Positions 1-7,837 are shown, counted from the first letter of the stretch. The stretch is 64,000 bases of DNA from Gemmatimonadota bacterium (GCA_022825725.1 JAJDWE010000033.1:23926-87925), one strand, 5' to 3'. Translations and numbers: made by a program. The notes: generated from the letters alone by a model not told the origin.

Positions 1-135
1 TATCCGGACTCCGACGCCTCGCTCGGGCGGGTCAATCTTGTCATCCGATCGTCCGATGGACGGATGGCGACGGACGCCGAACCGGTATCGGAGCCGCCGG
101 CCGAACTGAGGCAGCTCATCGAGGAAGGGGTGTAG
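1..135 (+). CDS. sdhA: Succinate dehydrogenase/fumarate reductase flavoprotein subunit, C-terminal end (partial)
   Basis: The first 44 codons read in frame 1 and end at TAG just before sdhB. The tail (GRVNLVIRSSDG near its start, then PPAELRQLIEEG at the end) looks like the extreme C-terminus of SdhA/FrdA flavoproteins, which close with a short beta strand and a PxELxxxI helix. SdhA carries the covalent FAD that oxidises succinate and passes electrons to the Fe-S subunit encoded 4 bases downstream. Only the tail is in the window, so no catalytic residues can be checked. The call rests on the tail sequence and on its place directly before sdhB. Confidence 0.8.
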   Translation, partial: YPDSDASLGRVNLVIRSSDGRMATDAEPVSEPPAELRQLIEEGV

Positions 136-139
136 CGAG

Positions 140-880
140 GTGGCGGAACGAACTTTCCAGGTCTACCGCGGGTCCGACGACGAGGGACGGCTCGAGTCCT
201 ACACGGTGGAGACCGACCAGGGCATGGTCGTGCTGGACGCGATCCACCGCATCCAGGCGGAACACGCGCCGGATCTCGCGGTGCGCTGGAACTGCAAGGC
301 CGGCAAGTGCGGATCCTGCAGCTGCGAGGTCAACGGGCGGCCTCGCCTGACGTGCATGACCCGACTTTCCGACTACGGCGAGGACGAACCGATCACGGTC
401 ACGCCCATGAAGGCCTTCCCCGTCATCAAGGACCTCGTCACCGACGTCTCACAGGCGTACCGAAACAACGCCTCCATCCCGCGTTTCAAGCCGCGCCCCC
501 GCGATGCGGACGACGGCTGGCGCATGCAGCAGTACGAGATCGACCGGGCGCAGGAAATGAGGAAGTGCATCGAGTGTTTCCTCTGCCAGGACGTCTGCCA
601 CGTCCTCCGGTCGCACGGGAAGCACGAGGAATTCATCGGCCCCACCTACCTCGTGAGAACGGCCGGATACAGCCTCAATCCGATCGATGTGGAGGACCGG
701 AGCGAGTTCCTCCGGGACGCGGGAGGACTCGGCTACTGCAACATCACGAAGTGCTGCACGGAAGTGTGCCCCGAGCACATCACGATCACGGACAACGCGA
801 TCATCCCCCTCAAGGAGCGGGTCGTCGACCGCTTCTACGACCCGCTGAAGGCGCTCGTGAGACTCGTGCGGCGGCGCTAG
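140..880 (+). CDS. sdhB: Succinate dehydrogenase/fumarate reductase iron-sulfur subunit
   Basis: This 246-aa protein carries the [2Fe-2S], [4Fe-4S] and [3Fe-4S] centres that relay electrons from the SdhA flavin toward the membrane quinone site. The N-terminal ferredoxin-type cluster motif is seen as CKAGKCGSCSCEVNG near residues 53-67, with a further Cys in LTCMTR. The C-terminal half has CIECFLCQDVC near 143-153 and NITKCCTEVCPEH near 203-215, as expected for the 4Fe and 3Fe clusters. The start is GTG, four bases after sdhA stops, so the genes are co-transcribed and probably coupled. No membrane anchor subunit follows; it may lie upstream of the window. Confidence 0.95.
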   Translation: MAERTFQVYRGSDDEGRLESYTVETDQGMVVLDAIHRIQAEHAPDLAVRWNCKAGKCGSCSCEVNGRPRLTCMTRLSDYGEDEPITVTPMKAFPVIKDLVTDVSQAYRNNASIPRFKPRPRDADDGWRMQQYEIDRAQEMRKCIECFLCQDVCHVLRSHGKHEEFIGPTYLVRTAGYSLNPIDVEDRSEFLRDAGGLGYCNITKCCTEVCPEHITITDNAIIPLKERVVDRFYDPLKALVRLVRRR

Positions 881-920
881 CAGTCCGTGGCAACACCCGG
901 CACCGCCGCCGGGACCGGGC

Positions 921-1382
921 TCAGCCGAAGTCTTCGACGTTCAACACGTGCATGCCGGCAATCCGCCGAAGTCCCGAGCCCGACGTGAGATACACCTCGG
1001 CGCCCGAAACGAGCGCCGTTGCAATCTGCAGGGCCCGTTCCGGCCGACCTCCAAGCTGCGCTCGTACTTCGGCGGCCTGGATGGCGATCTCGGGGCCGGC
1101 CGACACGATCTCCAGCCGAGGATAGAGGCGCATGTTCCGCGCCACATCGCGCGCCGACGCCGGCTTTCCCTGCCGATACACCTCGGCGAGGATCTGGTAC
1201 AGAGTCAGACTCGACGTCTGGGCCCTGATGCCGCCGCTCGCAATGCCCGAGAAGACGACATCCGTTTGTCTCGTTGGGCTCCTGCCGATCAGGTGAAGAG
1301 CGAACACGCGAGCGTCGACGTGAACGAGTTCGGCCGCGGTCAGGTGTTCCTCGAGACCCGCGGGGTTCGCCGCCTCCACCAA
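921..1382 (-). CDS. PIN-domain (VapC-like) toxin with a degenerate active site
   Basis: This 153-aa protein has the fold pattern of a PIN ribonuclease: HVDARVF supplies the first acidic residue, QILAEV the conserved Glu, and the C-terminal ALQIATALVSGAEVYLTS matches the usual ALHIATALxxGAxxFLTND segment. The Asp that normally precedes that segment is Arg here (ERALQIA), and the TND/TRD motif reads TSG, so two of the four metal-binding acids appear lost. It follows the AbrB-like gene directly, with a TTG start touching the antitoxin TGA, which is a typical toxin-antitoxin arrangement. It may be an inactivated toxin, or a variant that keeps RNA binding without cleavage. Confidence 0.75.
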   Translation of the reverse strand: MVEAANPAGLEEHLTAAELVHVDARVFALHLIGRSPTRQTDVVFSGIASGGIRAQTSSLTLYQILAEVYRQGKPASARDVARNMRLYPRLEIVSAGPEIAIQAAEVRAQLGGRPERALQIATALVSGAEVYLTSGSGLRRIAGMHVLNVEDFG

Positions 1383-1604
1383 TCAGGCTTCCTCGAGTTC
1401 GGGCCAGAGACCGCCGGCGTCGACTACGTCCCGAAGCAGGCCCCTTAGTCGATCGTCGTCGTCCGGCGGCAGCCTTTCCATCCTCACGGTCTCGCCGTCG
1501 ACGGACACCGCGAGCCGGTCCCCGGGTGCGAGGCCGAGCGCCTCCCGGGCGGCTTTTGGAACCACGATCTGGTTCTTGGTGCTCATCTTTACCGAAACGA
1601 CCAT
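1383..1604 (-). CDS. AbrB/MazE/SpoVT-type antitoxin
   Basis: This 73-aa protein has the swapped-hairpin AbrB DNA-binding domain at its N-terminus: STKNQIVVPKAAREALGLAPGDRL closely matches the family pattern sxkGQixiPkxiRexLgixxGdxl, followed by VSVDGETVRMERL. The acidic C-terminal tail (PPDDDDRLRGLL and onward) is the part that usually wraps around the cognate PIN toxin. It lies directly upstream of the PIN gene on the same strand. Family knowledge suggests it neutralises the toxin and represses the pair's promoter, presumably in the sequence just above 1604. The start ATG is followed by a possible internal start (MSTKN). Confidence 0.85.
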   Translation of the reverse strand: MVVSVKMSTKNQIVVPKAAREALGLAPGDRLAVSVDGETVRMERLPPDDDDRLRGLLRDVVDAGGLWPELEEA

Positions 1605-1676
1605 ACGTCGAACTCTAACCCTTTACCATGTCGCTTGGCAATGGGACAGCCAAAGCGGGATGGGCGGACGGTCCGG

Positions 1677-2663
1677 TCAGTTGAACAGCCAGACGAGCAC
1701 GATGTAGGCGATATAGAGCAGCAGGAGCAGCCCGCCCTCCCACCTCTGCACCGTGCCCCGGTGCAGCGCGAGCGGGATGAGGATCACGGAGAAGGCCAGG
1801 GCCGGAAGCACATACCCGACGACGATGGTTGGATGGAGGACGAGCGGACGAACGAGGGCGGCGGTGCCGAGTACAAGGCCGAGATTGAACACGTTCGAGC
1901 CGATCACGTTTCCGATCGCGATGTCCCCCATTCGCCGGAAGGCGGCCACGAGCGTGGAAGCCAACTCCGGAAGCGAGGTGCCGACCGCAATCATGGTGGC
2001 GGCGATCACCGCTTCCGGGACGGCGAGCGACCTGGCGATCCCCTCCGCGCCCTCCAGCAGCCACTTCGCGCCGTACGCGAGACAGGGCAGGCCGAGACCG
2101 ATCCGTACGAGCGACCACCAGACGCCCGGCGCTGCGGCCGCGGACTCCCCGGCGTCGGTCCCGGCATCCGGCCGATGCCCGTCAGGAGCGGGAGCGGCAG
2201 CCGCCTTCCCGAACAGGCCCACTCGTTCCCACTTCAGGAGGAAGAGCAGGTAGAGGGCCCAGCCGGATACGAGCACGAATCCGTCCAGGCGGCCGACGGC
2301 GTCGTTGAGCGACAGCACCATCACCAGGGAGAGTACGATGATGACGAGGGGCGTCTCGCGCACGATGACCCGGCGGTGGACCTGGATCGGCCGAATCAGG
2401 GCGCCGACGCCCACGATCAGGCCTACGTTCGCGGCCGTGGAGCCCATGACGTTGCCGACGGCTACGCCCGGCTGGCCCTCCAGGGACGCAAGCGCGCTTA
2501 CGACCAGTTCCGGGGCCGAAGTGCCGAAAGCGACCACCGTCAGGCCGACGACGAGCGGGCTGACGCCGAATCTCTGCGCCAGACCGGCGGCGCCGCGAAC
2601 GAGCCAGTCTGCGCCGAGCGTCAGGGGCACGAACGCGAAGGCGAAGAGGAGGGTGTCCCTCAT
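1677..2663 (-). CDS. Calcium/sodium antiporter (CaCA family, YrbG-like)
   Basis: This 328-aa inner-membrane protein has two inverted alpha repeats, the hallmark of the CaCA superfamily. The first reads TVVAFGTSAPELVVS with GNVMGSTAANVGL near residues 42-80. The second reads MIAVGTSLPELAS with GNVIGSNVFNLGL near residues 215-255. The Glu in each PEL and the polar residues around it form the ion site. About ten hydrophobic segments are visible, with a hydrophilic Ala/Asp-rich loop (roughly 150-172) between the halves. It would exchange Na+ or H+ for Ca2+ across the cytoplasmic membrane. It lies 90 bases downstream of the bactofilin gene and could share its transcript. Confidence 0.9.
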   Translation of the reverse strand: MRDTLLFAFAFVPLTLGADWLVRGAAGLAQRFGVSPLVVGLTVVAFGTSAPELVVSALASLEGQPGVAVGNVMGSTAANVGLIVGVGALIRPIQVHRRVIVRETPLVIIVLSLVMVLSLNDAVGRLDGFVLVSGWALYLLFLLKWERVGLFGKAAAAPAPDGHRPDAGTDAGESAAAAPGVWWSLVRIGLGLPCLAYGAKWLLEGAEGIARSLAVPEAVIAATMIAVGTSLPELASTLVAAFRRMGDIAIGNVIGSNVFNLGLVLGTAALVRPLVLHPTIVVGYVLPALAFSVILIPLALHRGTVQRWEGGLLLLLYIAYIVLVWLFN

Positions 2664-2753
2664 CCGCGGTTACGGGATTCCGTCAAGCGGATCGCCCGCC
2701 CCGGCACGGTGCGACCGCTGCGGTCGGGAGACCGGGCGGGCGAAACCCTCTCT

Positions 2754-3206
2754 TCAGTTGCGCCCGGCCGCGCGCTGAGGCTTCGGCGGCTGGATCGACG
2801 GGGACGCACCCTTGTGCGGGGAGCCGGTCGGCTTTTCGTCCGCGGCCTTTGCCGTCATGTGCAGACGACCCTCGATCTGGCCACCCTCCTCGAGTTTCAC
2901 CCGGCGGCTCCGAATATCGCCCTCGATCTTGCAGGTTTCCTGCAACTCCACGCGGCTGGCTCCCGCGACGGTCCCTATGACGGTACCGGCCACGACGACA
3001 TCCTGTGTCTCGATATCGCCCGTAATGCGACCGTCCTTGCCGACGACAACGGATTTCGTTGCCTTGATCGAGCCTTCAACCTTGCCTTCGACCCGGACCG
3101 TCCCATCGCACATCACATCCCCGAGGATCGTCATTCCGGGCGCGACGACCGAAACGACGTCGCTCAGCTCGCGGGTGGGTCCGCCATGTCGAGAATCTCT
3201 AGCCAT
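2754..3206 (-). CDS. Bactofilin (polymer-forming cytoskeletal protein)
   Basis: This 150-aa protein has a short disordered N-terminus, a central run of repeats typical of the bactofilin right-handed beta-helix (ILGDVMCDGTVRVEGKVEGS, then KDGRITGDIETQDVVVAG, then CKIEGDIRSRRVKLEEGG), and a Pro/Lys-rich tail. Bactofilins polymerise without nucleotide and scaffold cell-wall enzymes or, in Myxococcus, ParABS and PadC at subpolar regions. Its gene sits 12 bases after the M23 peptidase gene and downstream of parAB, so a role linking chromosome segregation, wall hydrolysis and cell shape is a reasonable inference. It ends about 90 bases before the antiporter gene. Confidence 0.9.
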   Translation of the reverse strand: MARDSRHGGPTRELSDVVSVVAPGMTILGDVMCDGTVRVEGKVEGSIKATKSVVVGKDGRITGDIETQDVVVAGTVIGTVAGASRVELQETCKIEGDIRSRRVKLEEGGQIEGRLHMTAKAADEKPTGSPHKGASPSIQPPKPQRAAGRN

Positions 3207-3218
3207 TTGCTCCTATCC

Positions 3219-4031
3219 TTACTCCGGTTGTCTCTCCGCCGGGGCCGCGGTGTTGTCCCGACCGCTGAGGTCCGCCACCAGCGACAGAGGGTCCAATAGT
3301 GCGCCGTTCCGGGCGAGTTCCAGGTGGAGGTGGGGAGCCGAGGATCTTCCCGTGTTCCCTGTGAGGGCGATGACCTCGAGTCGCTCCACCGCGTCGCCGG
3401 CCGCGGCGAACAGCCAGGCGTTGTGGCCATACAATGACGTTAGCCCATCGGCGTGCGCAATCCGCAGGAATTTTCCGTAGATCGGGTCTTCCCCCGCCTC
3501 CTCGACCCGTCCCGCCTGGATGGCCCGGACGTACGACCCCGTCGGTACCGCGATGTCCAACCCGGTATGCCCGTCTCGCGAATAGTCCGGCCGTGAGCCG
3601 AAGTGACGGGTGACGAAGCCACGCTGCGTCAGGGGCCAGGCCGGCGTCGCCGTCTCTGCCGAGGTCCGTGCCCGAACCTCCATGTCTCCCCTCGGGACGA
3701 CGTTCACCGGCAGGGACTCGGCCGGCCGTCCCGCGGTCACTGCATCCTGCAGAAGACCGAACTCCTGCTCGAGTTCGTTCAGTCGGCCCGCCAACTGGCT
3801 CATCCGTTCGCGCTCGCTCTCGAGCGTCGCGAGTTCCGCTTCCAGCTCGAGTATGCGATTGGACTCGACCCGGGAAGCCGTCAGGAAGCCCCCCAGAAAC
3901 CCCAGGCCGCACAGGCCGACGATCGTGCCCGCCACCGAAAGAAGCACCCGCGGACGACCAAGTGGCAGGGATCGTACGTGCCGCCCGTCCCGTCGGACCA
4001 GCTGCACCGTCCATTGCCGGAGGGCCGTCAT
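3219..4031 (-). CDS. M23 family metallopeptidase, membrane-anchored with coiled coil
   Basis: This 270-aa protein has an N-terminal membrane segment (about residues 27-50, VLLSVAGTIVGLCGLGFLGG), a coiled coil (about 55-95, ILELEAELATLESERERM) and a C-terminal LytM/M23 domain from about 150. Zinc ligands are visible as HTGLD (HxxxD) and HLHLE (HxH), so the peptidase looks active. It would hydrolyse peptidoglycan cross-links in the periplasm. The gene overlaps parB by 4 bases and precedes the bactofilin gene; M23 peptidase and bactofilin pairs are common and act in local wall remodelling. Its translation is likely coupled to parB. Confidence 0.9.
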   Translation of the reverse strand: MTALRQWTVQLVRRDGRHVRSLPLGRPRVLLSVAGTIVGLCGLGFLGGFLTASRVESNRILELEAELATLESERERMSQLAGRLNELEQEFGLLQDAVTAGRPAESLPVNVVPRGDMEVRARTSAETATPAWPLTQRGFVTRHFGSRPDYSRDGHTGLDIAVPTGSYVRAIQAGRVEEAGEDPIYGKFLRIAHADGLTSLYGHNAWLFAAAGDAVERLEVIALTGNTGRSSAPHLHLELARNGALLDPLSLVADLSGRDNTAAPAERQPE

Positions 4032-4924
4032 TCGCGAAGCTCCGCCGCGAGTTCGTCGCCACCCATCAAGGCCAGGAGCCGAAGAAAATCATCCGTGTCG
4101 TGGAAACGCACGACGACCTCGCCCGCTCCATCCGACCGCGTCCGGATCCGCACCTGGGTTCCGAACCCTCGCTCAAGCCCGAGTTCGGCCCGTCTCACAA
4201 TGGGGTCGCCCGACCCTGTCGGCTTTCTCCGCCTGGTCTTCCGCCCCCGGCGTTGCGCCGGGCGGCCTCGGCGGACGCGACGTTCCGTCTCCCGCACGGA
4301 CCACCCCCCCTCCACCGCTTCCAGAGCGGCGCGGGTTTGCTCTTCAGGTGTGGACAACGTCAGGAGGGCCCGGCCGTGACCCGCGGACAGTTTCCCTTTC
4401 GCGAGCAGACCCAGCACCGCTTCCGGCAGGGCGAGCAGTCGCAGAGCGTTTGCCACGGTTGACCTGTCCCGCCCCACATGCCGCCCCACTTCTTCCTGCG
4501 TCAGATCGAAGTCCTCCATAAGTCGACGATACCCTCGAGCTTCTTCAAGTGCTGACAGGTCATGGCGTTGGAGATTTTCGACGAGAGCCACGACCAGCAT
4601 CTGTTCGTCGTCCAGCTCCCGAACCAGCGCCGGAACCGATGTCCATCCAAGACTCTGAATCGCCCGGAATCGTCGCTCGCCCACGACGATCTCGAACGTC
4701 TCCCCTACGGGTCTGACGACGACAGGTTGCAGCAGGCCGTTCTCGCGGATGGAGGCCGCGAGTTCCGCGAGGCGGTCCGGATCGAAGTCGCCACGTGGCT
4801 GAAACGGGTTCGCCTGGATGGCTTCGACCGGAATCTCCGCTTCCGCCGAAACCCCTTCCGTTCCGAGGTTTTCGCTCAGCAGGGCCCCAAGCCCCTTCCC
4901 GAGACGGCGGTCGCTCCGGGGCAC
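4028..4924 (-). CDS. parB: Chromosome partitioning protein ParB
   Basis: This 298-aa ParB/Spo0J protein binds parS, loads CTP and spreads along DNA as a sliding clamp. The N-terminal CTP-binding region contains VVGERRFRAI (the GERR box, about residue 76) and LVENLQRHDL (the ENxQR box). The central helix-turn-helix is LTQEEVGRHVGRDRSTVANALRLL (about 135-158). A basic linker (RRGRPAQRRGRKTRRRK) precedes the C-terminal dimerisation domain. It lies 2 bases downstream of parA in the same leftward operon. Two close matches to parS lie just above parA, so the complete segregation locus is in the window. Confidence 0.97.
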   Translation of the reverse strand: MPRSDRRLGKGLGALLSENLGTEGVSAEAEIPVEAIQANPFQPRGDFDPDRLAELAASIRENGLLQPVVVRPVGETFEIVVGERRFRAIQSLGWTSVPALVRELDDEQMLVVALVENLQRHDLSALEEARGYRRLMEDFDLTQEEVGRHVGRDRSTVANALRLLALPEAVLGLLAKGKLSAGHGRALLTLSTPEEQTRAALEAVEGGWSVRETERRVRRGRPAQRRGRKTRRRKPTGSGDPIVRRAELGLERGFGTQVRIRTRSDGAGEVVVRFHDTDDFLRLLALMGGDELAAELRE

Positions 4925-4926
4925 GC

Positions 4927-5700
4927 CTACGGACTCCTGTGCCGATCAATCAGTTCCCGGGCCAGGCTCAGGTATCCGCGGGCTCCGCTCGACAGGACAT
5001 CGTACAGGGCGATCGGTTCTCCGAAGCTGGGGGCCTCGGCCAGTCGGATGTTCCTCGGGATCATGGTGTCGAAGACCTTGCCTCCGAAGTACTCACGCGC
5101 CTCGGCGGCCACCTGTTTGGCCAGGTTGAGGCGTGAATCGTACATCGTCAACAGCACCCCCTCGATCTCGAGTTCCGGGTTGATGCTGCGTTGCACCAGC
5201 CGCACGGTGTTCAGGAGCTGGCTCAGCCCCTCCAACGCATAGAACTCACACTGAATCGGGATGAGCACGGCGTTCGCCGCGGCCAGTGCGTTCAGCGTGA
5301 GGAGCCCGAGGGACGGCGGTGAGTCGATCAGGATGTACTCGAAGTCATCCTGCAGCGCCTCGATCTTCCGGCCGAGGATGCGCTGGCGGTCCGACCGATC
5401 GATCAGTTCCACCTCCGCACCGGTCAGGTCTCGGCTCGCGGACACCACGGACAGACAGGGGAAGTGGACTTCCGGCCGCACGGCGGCCTGAAGCGGTTGT
5501 CCGTTTACGAGACAGTCGTAGACGCTGGGGACGTCTCCATCCTTGCGCAGTCCGAACCCGGATGTCGCGTTGCCCTGCGGGTCGCAATCGATGACGAGCG
5601 TGTTGCGCTCCGCGATCGCCAGCGAGGCACCGAGGTTGATCGCCGTGGTGGTCTTGCCGACCCCGCCCTTCTGATTTGCAATCGCGATCACCCGGCCCAA
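4927..5700 (-). CDS. parA: Chromosome partitioning ATPase ParA (Soj)
   Basis: ParA is a deviant-Walker ATPase that forms DNA-bound dimers and moves ParB-parS complexes. The sequence begins VIAIANQKGGVGKTTTAINLG, with the deviant Walker A box (KGGVGKTT) by residue 17, then DCDPQGNAT and the IDSPPSLG Walker B segment. The ORF track opens at 6111, but residues before VIAIANQ do not resemble ParA. A TTG at 5700, eight to nine bases after GAGGGG, gives a normal 257-aa protein, so that start is preferred. The ORF upstream of it is antisense to the parS/pyrF leader. It heads the parA-parB-M23-bactofilin operon. Confidence 0.95.
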   Translation of the reverse strand: MGRVIAIANQKGGVGKTTTAINLGASLAIAERNTLVIDCDPQGNATSGFGLRKDGDVPSVYDCLVNGQPLQAAVRPEVHFPCLSVVSASRDLTGAEVELIDRSDRQRILGRKIEALQDDFEYILIDSPPSLGLLTLNALAAANAVLIPIQCEFYALEGLSQLLNTVRLVQRSINPELEIEGVLLTMYDSRLNLAKQVAAEAREYFGGKVFDTMIPRNIRLAEAPSFGEPIALYDVLSSGARGYLSLARELIDRHRSP

Positions 5701-5910
5701 ATCGATCCGCCCCTCGCTGATCGCCGCACCTGGCGACGTGAACCGACACGCACTGTAAGCGTATGACTCGTAACGAAATAATGTCATGACGCCCGAGCGC
5801 GACAAAAGGGTCTTCGCGCAGCGGAGCGTCATCTCACGTGAGGTGGTCCAATATACGCCGCTCTCGTGACCCGGGCGAACCTGGTGTACTGCCGCAAAAA
5901 CCGGTGGACC

Positions 5911-5926
5911 CGTTTCACGTGAAACA
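5911..5926. promoter_or_regulatory. parS: parS site 1 (ParB binding)
   Basis: The sequence cGTTTCACGTGAAACa matches the ParB consensus TGTTTCACGTGAAACA at 15 of 16 positions, and the inner 14 bases are a perfect palindrome. It lies about 210 bases upstream of the preferred parA start, where parS sites usually cluster. Bound ParB would nucleate the partition complex here and may also repress parAB. Confidence 0.95.
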
Positions 5927-5978
5927 TGCGAGGGAGGTCGTGACGACAGGCCAATGCGGCTCCCGGCGAAGGAACGAG

Positions 5979-6821
5979 ATGTTTCACGTGAAACCATCGC
6001 TCGCCGTCGACGCGCCCCTTGCAGGTGGGTACGCCGGGAAAGAGCTTCGTCCTCCACTCGCCGCAGTTCAGCTCCGATCCACCCGTTTTCGGGAGGCCGA
6101 TATCTCCACAACGATCCCCGCGACCGACCGACTGATCCTCGCGCTGGATGTACCGACCGCTTCAGAGGCGCGAGAGATCGTCGACTCGCTGGCCGATGCC
6201 GTTTCCTTCTACAAGATCGGCCTGGAGCTCTTCCTGTCGGGCGGCTACTTCGAGCTCGCCGACTGGCTTCGCTCGAGGGACAAGAAGGTCTTTGCCGACC
6301 TCAAACTCTTCGACGTTCCACAGACCGTTCGCTCCGCCGTCCGCCAACTCCGGACCCGGGACGTCGATTTCGTCACGGTACACGGCAACGATGCGATCCT
6401 CCGTGCGGCGTGCGACGCGGCTGCGGGGGACCTCGGCATCCTCGCGGTCACCGTTCTCACGAGTCTCGACCGGGCCGACATGGACGACCTCGGCTTTGAC
6501 GCCGACATCGGAGCTGTCGTCCTGTCGCGAGCCCGTCGGGCGGAGAGCATCGGGTGCGCCGGCGTCATCAGCTCCGGTCACGAGGCCGCTCGAATTCGCT
6601 CCGCGGTGTCTCAACGGTTTCGCGTCGTCGTCCCCGGCATCCGCGCGGCGACGGATGCCGGGACCGATGACCAGAAACGGACCGTCGATGTGGAGACGGC
6701 GTTCGAAGCCGGGGCGGATTACATCGTGATGGGACGACCTATCCGAAACGCTCCGGATCCCGCACGGGCGGCGGCGGCCGTTCAGGAGAGAATAGCCGCC
6801 TGGTTTGGAGCGGCCGGCTAA
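5979..6821 (+). CDS. pyrF: Orotidine 5'-phosphate decarboxylase
   Basis: PyrF converts OMP to UMP, the last step of de novo pyrimidine synthesis. The catalytic Lys/Asp network is visible: LALDVP near the start of the barrel, FYKIGLELF, FADLKLFDVPQTV (the DxKxxD tetrad segment) and, at the end, VPGIR with YIVMGRPI. The conserved barrel begins about 45 residues after the proposed start. In the upstream reading frame the only good start is ATG 5979, which has GAAGGA five bases before it, giving 280 aa with an N-terminal extension of unknown role. That start lies in parS site 2. The gene is transcribed away from parA. Confidence 0.93.
   Translation: MFHVKPSLAVDAPLAGGYAGKELRPPLAAVQLRSTRFREADISTTIPATDRLILALDVPTASEAREIVDSLADAVSFYKIGLELFLSGGYFELADWLRSRDKKVFADLKLFDVPQTVRSAVRQLRTRDVDFVTVHGNDAILRAACDAAAGDLGILAVTVLTSLDRADMDDLGFDADIGAVVLSRARRAESIGCAGVISSGHEAARIRSAVSQRFRVVVPGIRAATDAGTDDQKRTVDVETAFEAGADYIVMGRPIRNAPDPARAAAAVQERIAAWFGAAG
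5980..5995. promoter_or_regulatory. parS: parS site 2 (ParB binding), overlapping the pyrF start codon
   Basis: TGTTTCACGTGAAACc matches the consensus at 15 of 16 positions. It is 69 bases from site 1, centre to centre. The proposed pyrF start ATG (5979-5981) shares two bases with it, so the parS bases also encode the first residues of PyrF (MFHVK). Confidence 0.95.
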
Positions 6822-7039
6822 CCGACACCCTGCCGGATACACCGTAACTCATTATCACACATAGTATTACGGTCATTGCCGACACACAGCCCCCCCGTGG
6901 CCTCCCTACGGCTTGACGCGGCGTTGAGACCGGGTGGCGATTCTTGTCCCGCCACGTCCCCATGAAGCACGGGGCACCTTTCCTTCGTACGGGTGTACGT
7001 CCACGTGCACCCAGTCTTGCCCACCGGAGCCGTGATGCA

Positions 7040-7837
7040 ATGATAGAGCTTCCCGATGTTGAGCGAATGATCGAGCGCATTGCCGGTTACACGACCGGCA
7101 AAACGATCTCCATCATCCGGATCGACGACCCGGATGTCGCATCAATCGAGCGCGACATCGTCGAGAATCACCTTGAGAACCACGCAGTGGATTCCGTTGA
7201 ACGCCACGGTCGCTACGTCGTTCTCCGCTTCCGTTCCGACTACAGCCTCATGTTCGACATGGGCGATGACGGTCTCCTGCGCCTCGAGTCCCAGACCGCG
7301 CCTCCGACCGACCGGACGCGGATCCGGTTCCAGTTCGCGGCCGGCCGGGAACTCCGTTTCTCGTCGTCCGGATCCCAGGGGACGGTCCAGGCCGTGGCCG
7401 GAAGCGAGTTCAACGAGAAGGGATCGCTCCAGAGTCTGGGGGTCGACCCGCTGAGCGACGACCTGACGCTGGCGCGCTTCGAAGCGCTTGCGGAGGGGAA
7501 TGCCCGCTCCTCCATCAAGGGTTTTCTCCTGAACCAGAAAGCGATCGCGGGGATCGGCAACGACTATGCCGATGAGATCTGCTTCCAGGCCGGCGTACGC
7601 CCGGACCGTCGCGTCGGCCAACTGGAGCCCGAGCAGCTCGACCGGCTTCACCGTTACCTGAAGCGGGTCCTGAGGCGGGCCACGCTTCACTGGAGCGCCG
7701 CGCATTCCGATCCGGGGTGGCTGATCAACTCACGCTCGTCAGGCGGCCCCTGTCCGCGATGCCGACATGCGTTGACGTCCCTCCGCGTGACCGGCCGGAA
7801 GACCGTGCTCTGCCCGAGGTGTCAGGCAGCCGCCTGA
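7040..7837 (+). CDS. Fpg/Nei-family DNA glycosylase homolog lacking the N-terminal catalytic proline
   Basis: This protein of about 265 aa shows the Fpg architecture: an N-terminal MIELPDVE box, a beta-sandwich, a helix-two-turn-helix (GFLLNQKAIAGIGNDYADEICF) and a C-terminal zinc finger with CPRC and, about 20 residues later, CPRC. In Fpg/Nei the residue after Met is Pro, which attacks the damaged base; here it is Ile. The usual lysine of the RxxKY loop is Arg (RHGRYVV), and the HLGM segment reads FDMGDDG. The start is placed at ATG 7040 because the family motif begins there; the ORF track start at 6944 adds unrelated residues. It may bind DNA without Fpg chemistry, or act by another residue. 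Confidence 0.8.
   Translation: MIELPDVERMIERIAGYTTGKTISIIRIDDPDVASIERDIVENHLENHAVDSVERHGRYVVLRFRSDYSLMFDMGDDGLLRLESQTAPPTDRTRIRFQFAAGRELRFSSSGSQGTVQAVAGSEFNEKGSLQSLGVDPLSDDLTLARFEALAEGNARSSIKGFLLNQKAIAGIGNDYADEICFQAGVRPDRRVGQLEPEQLDRLHRYLKRVLRRATLHWSAAHSDPGWLINSRSSGGPCPRCRHALTSLRVTGRKTVLCPRCQAAA

Noticed and set aside
890-915. CCCGGC...GCCGGG repeat after sdhB as a terminator
   Set aside because: No T tract follows and the neighbouring gene is on the other strand.
5832-5843. Third parS-like site TCTCACGTGAGG near the parA leader
   Set aside because: Only the CTCACGTGAG core is palindromic; the flanks differ from consensus at several places, so ParB binding is doubtful.
6842-6872. CCGTAA...TTACGG repeat and nearby TTATCACACA in the AT-rich gap after pyrF as an origin
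   Set aside because: It lacks consensus DnaA boxes in number; a weak promoter or operator for the Fpg-like gene is as likely.
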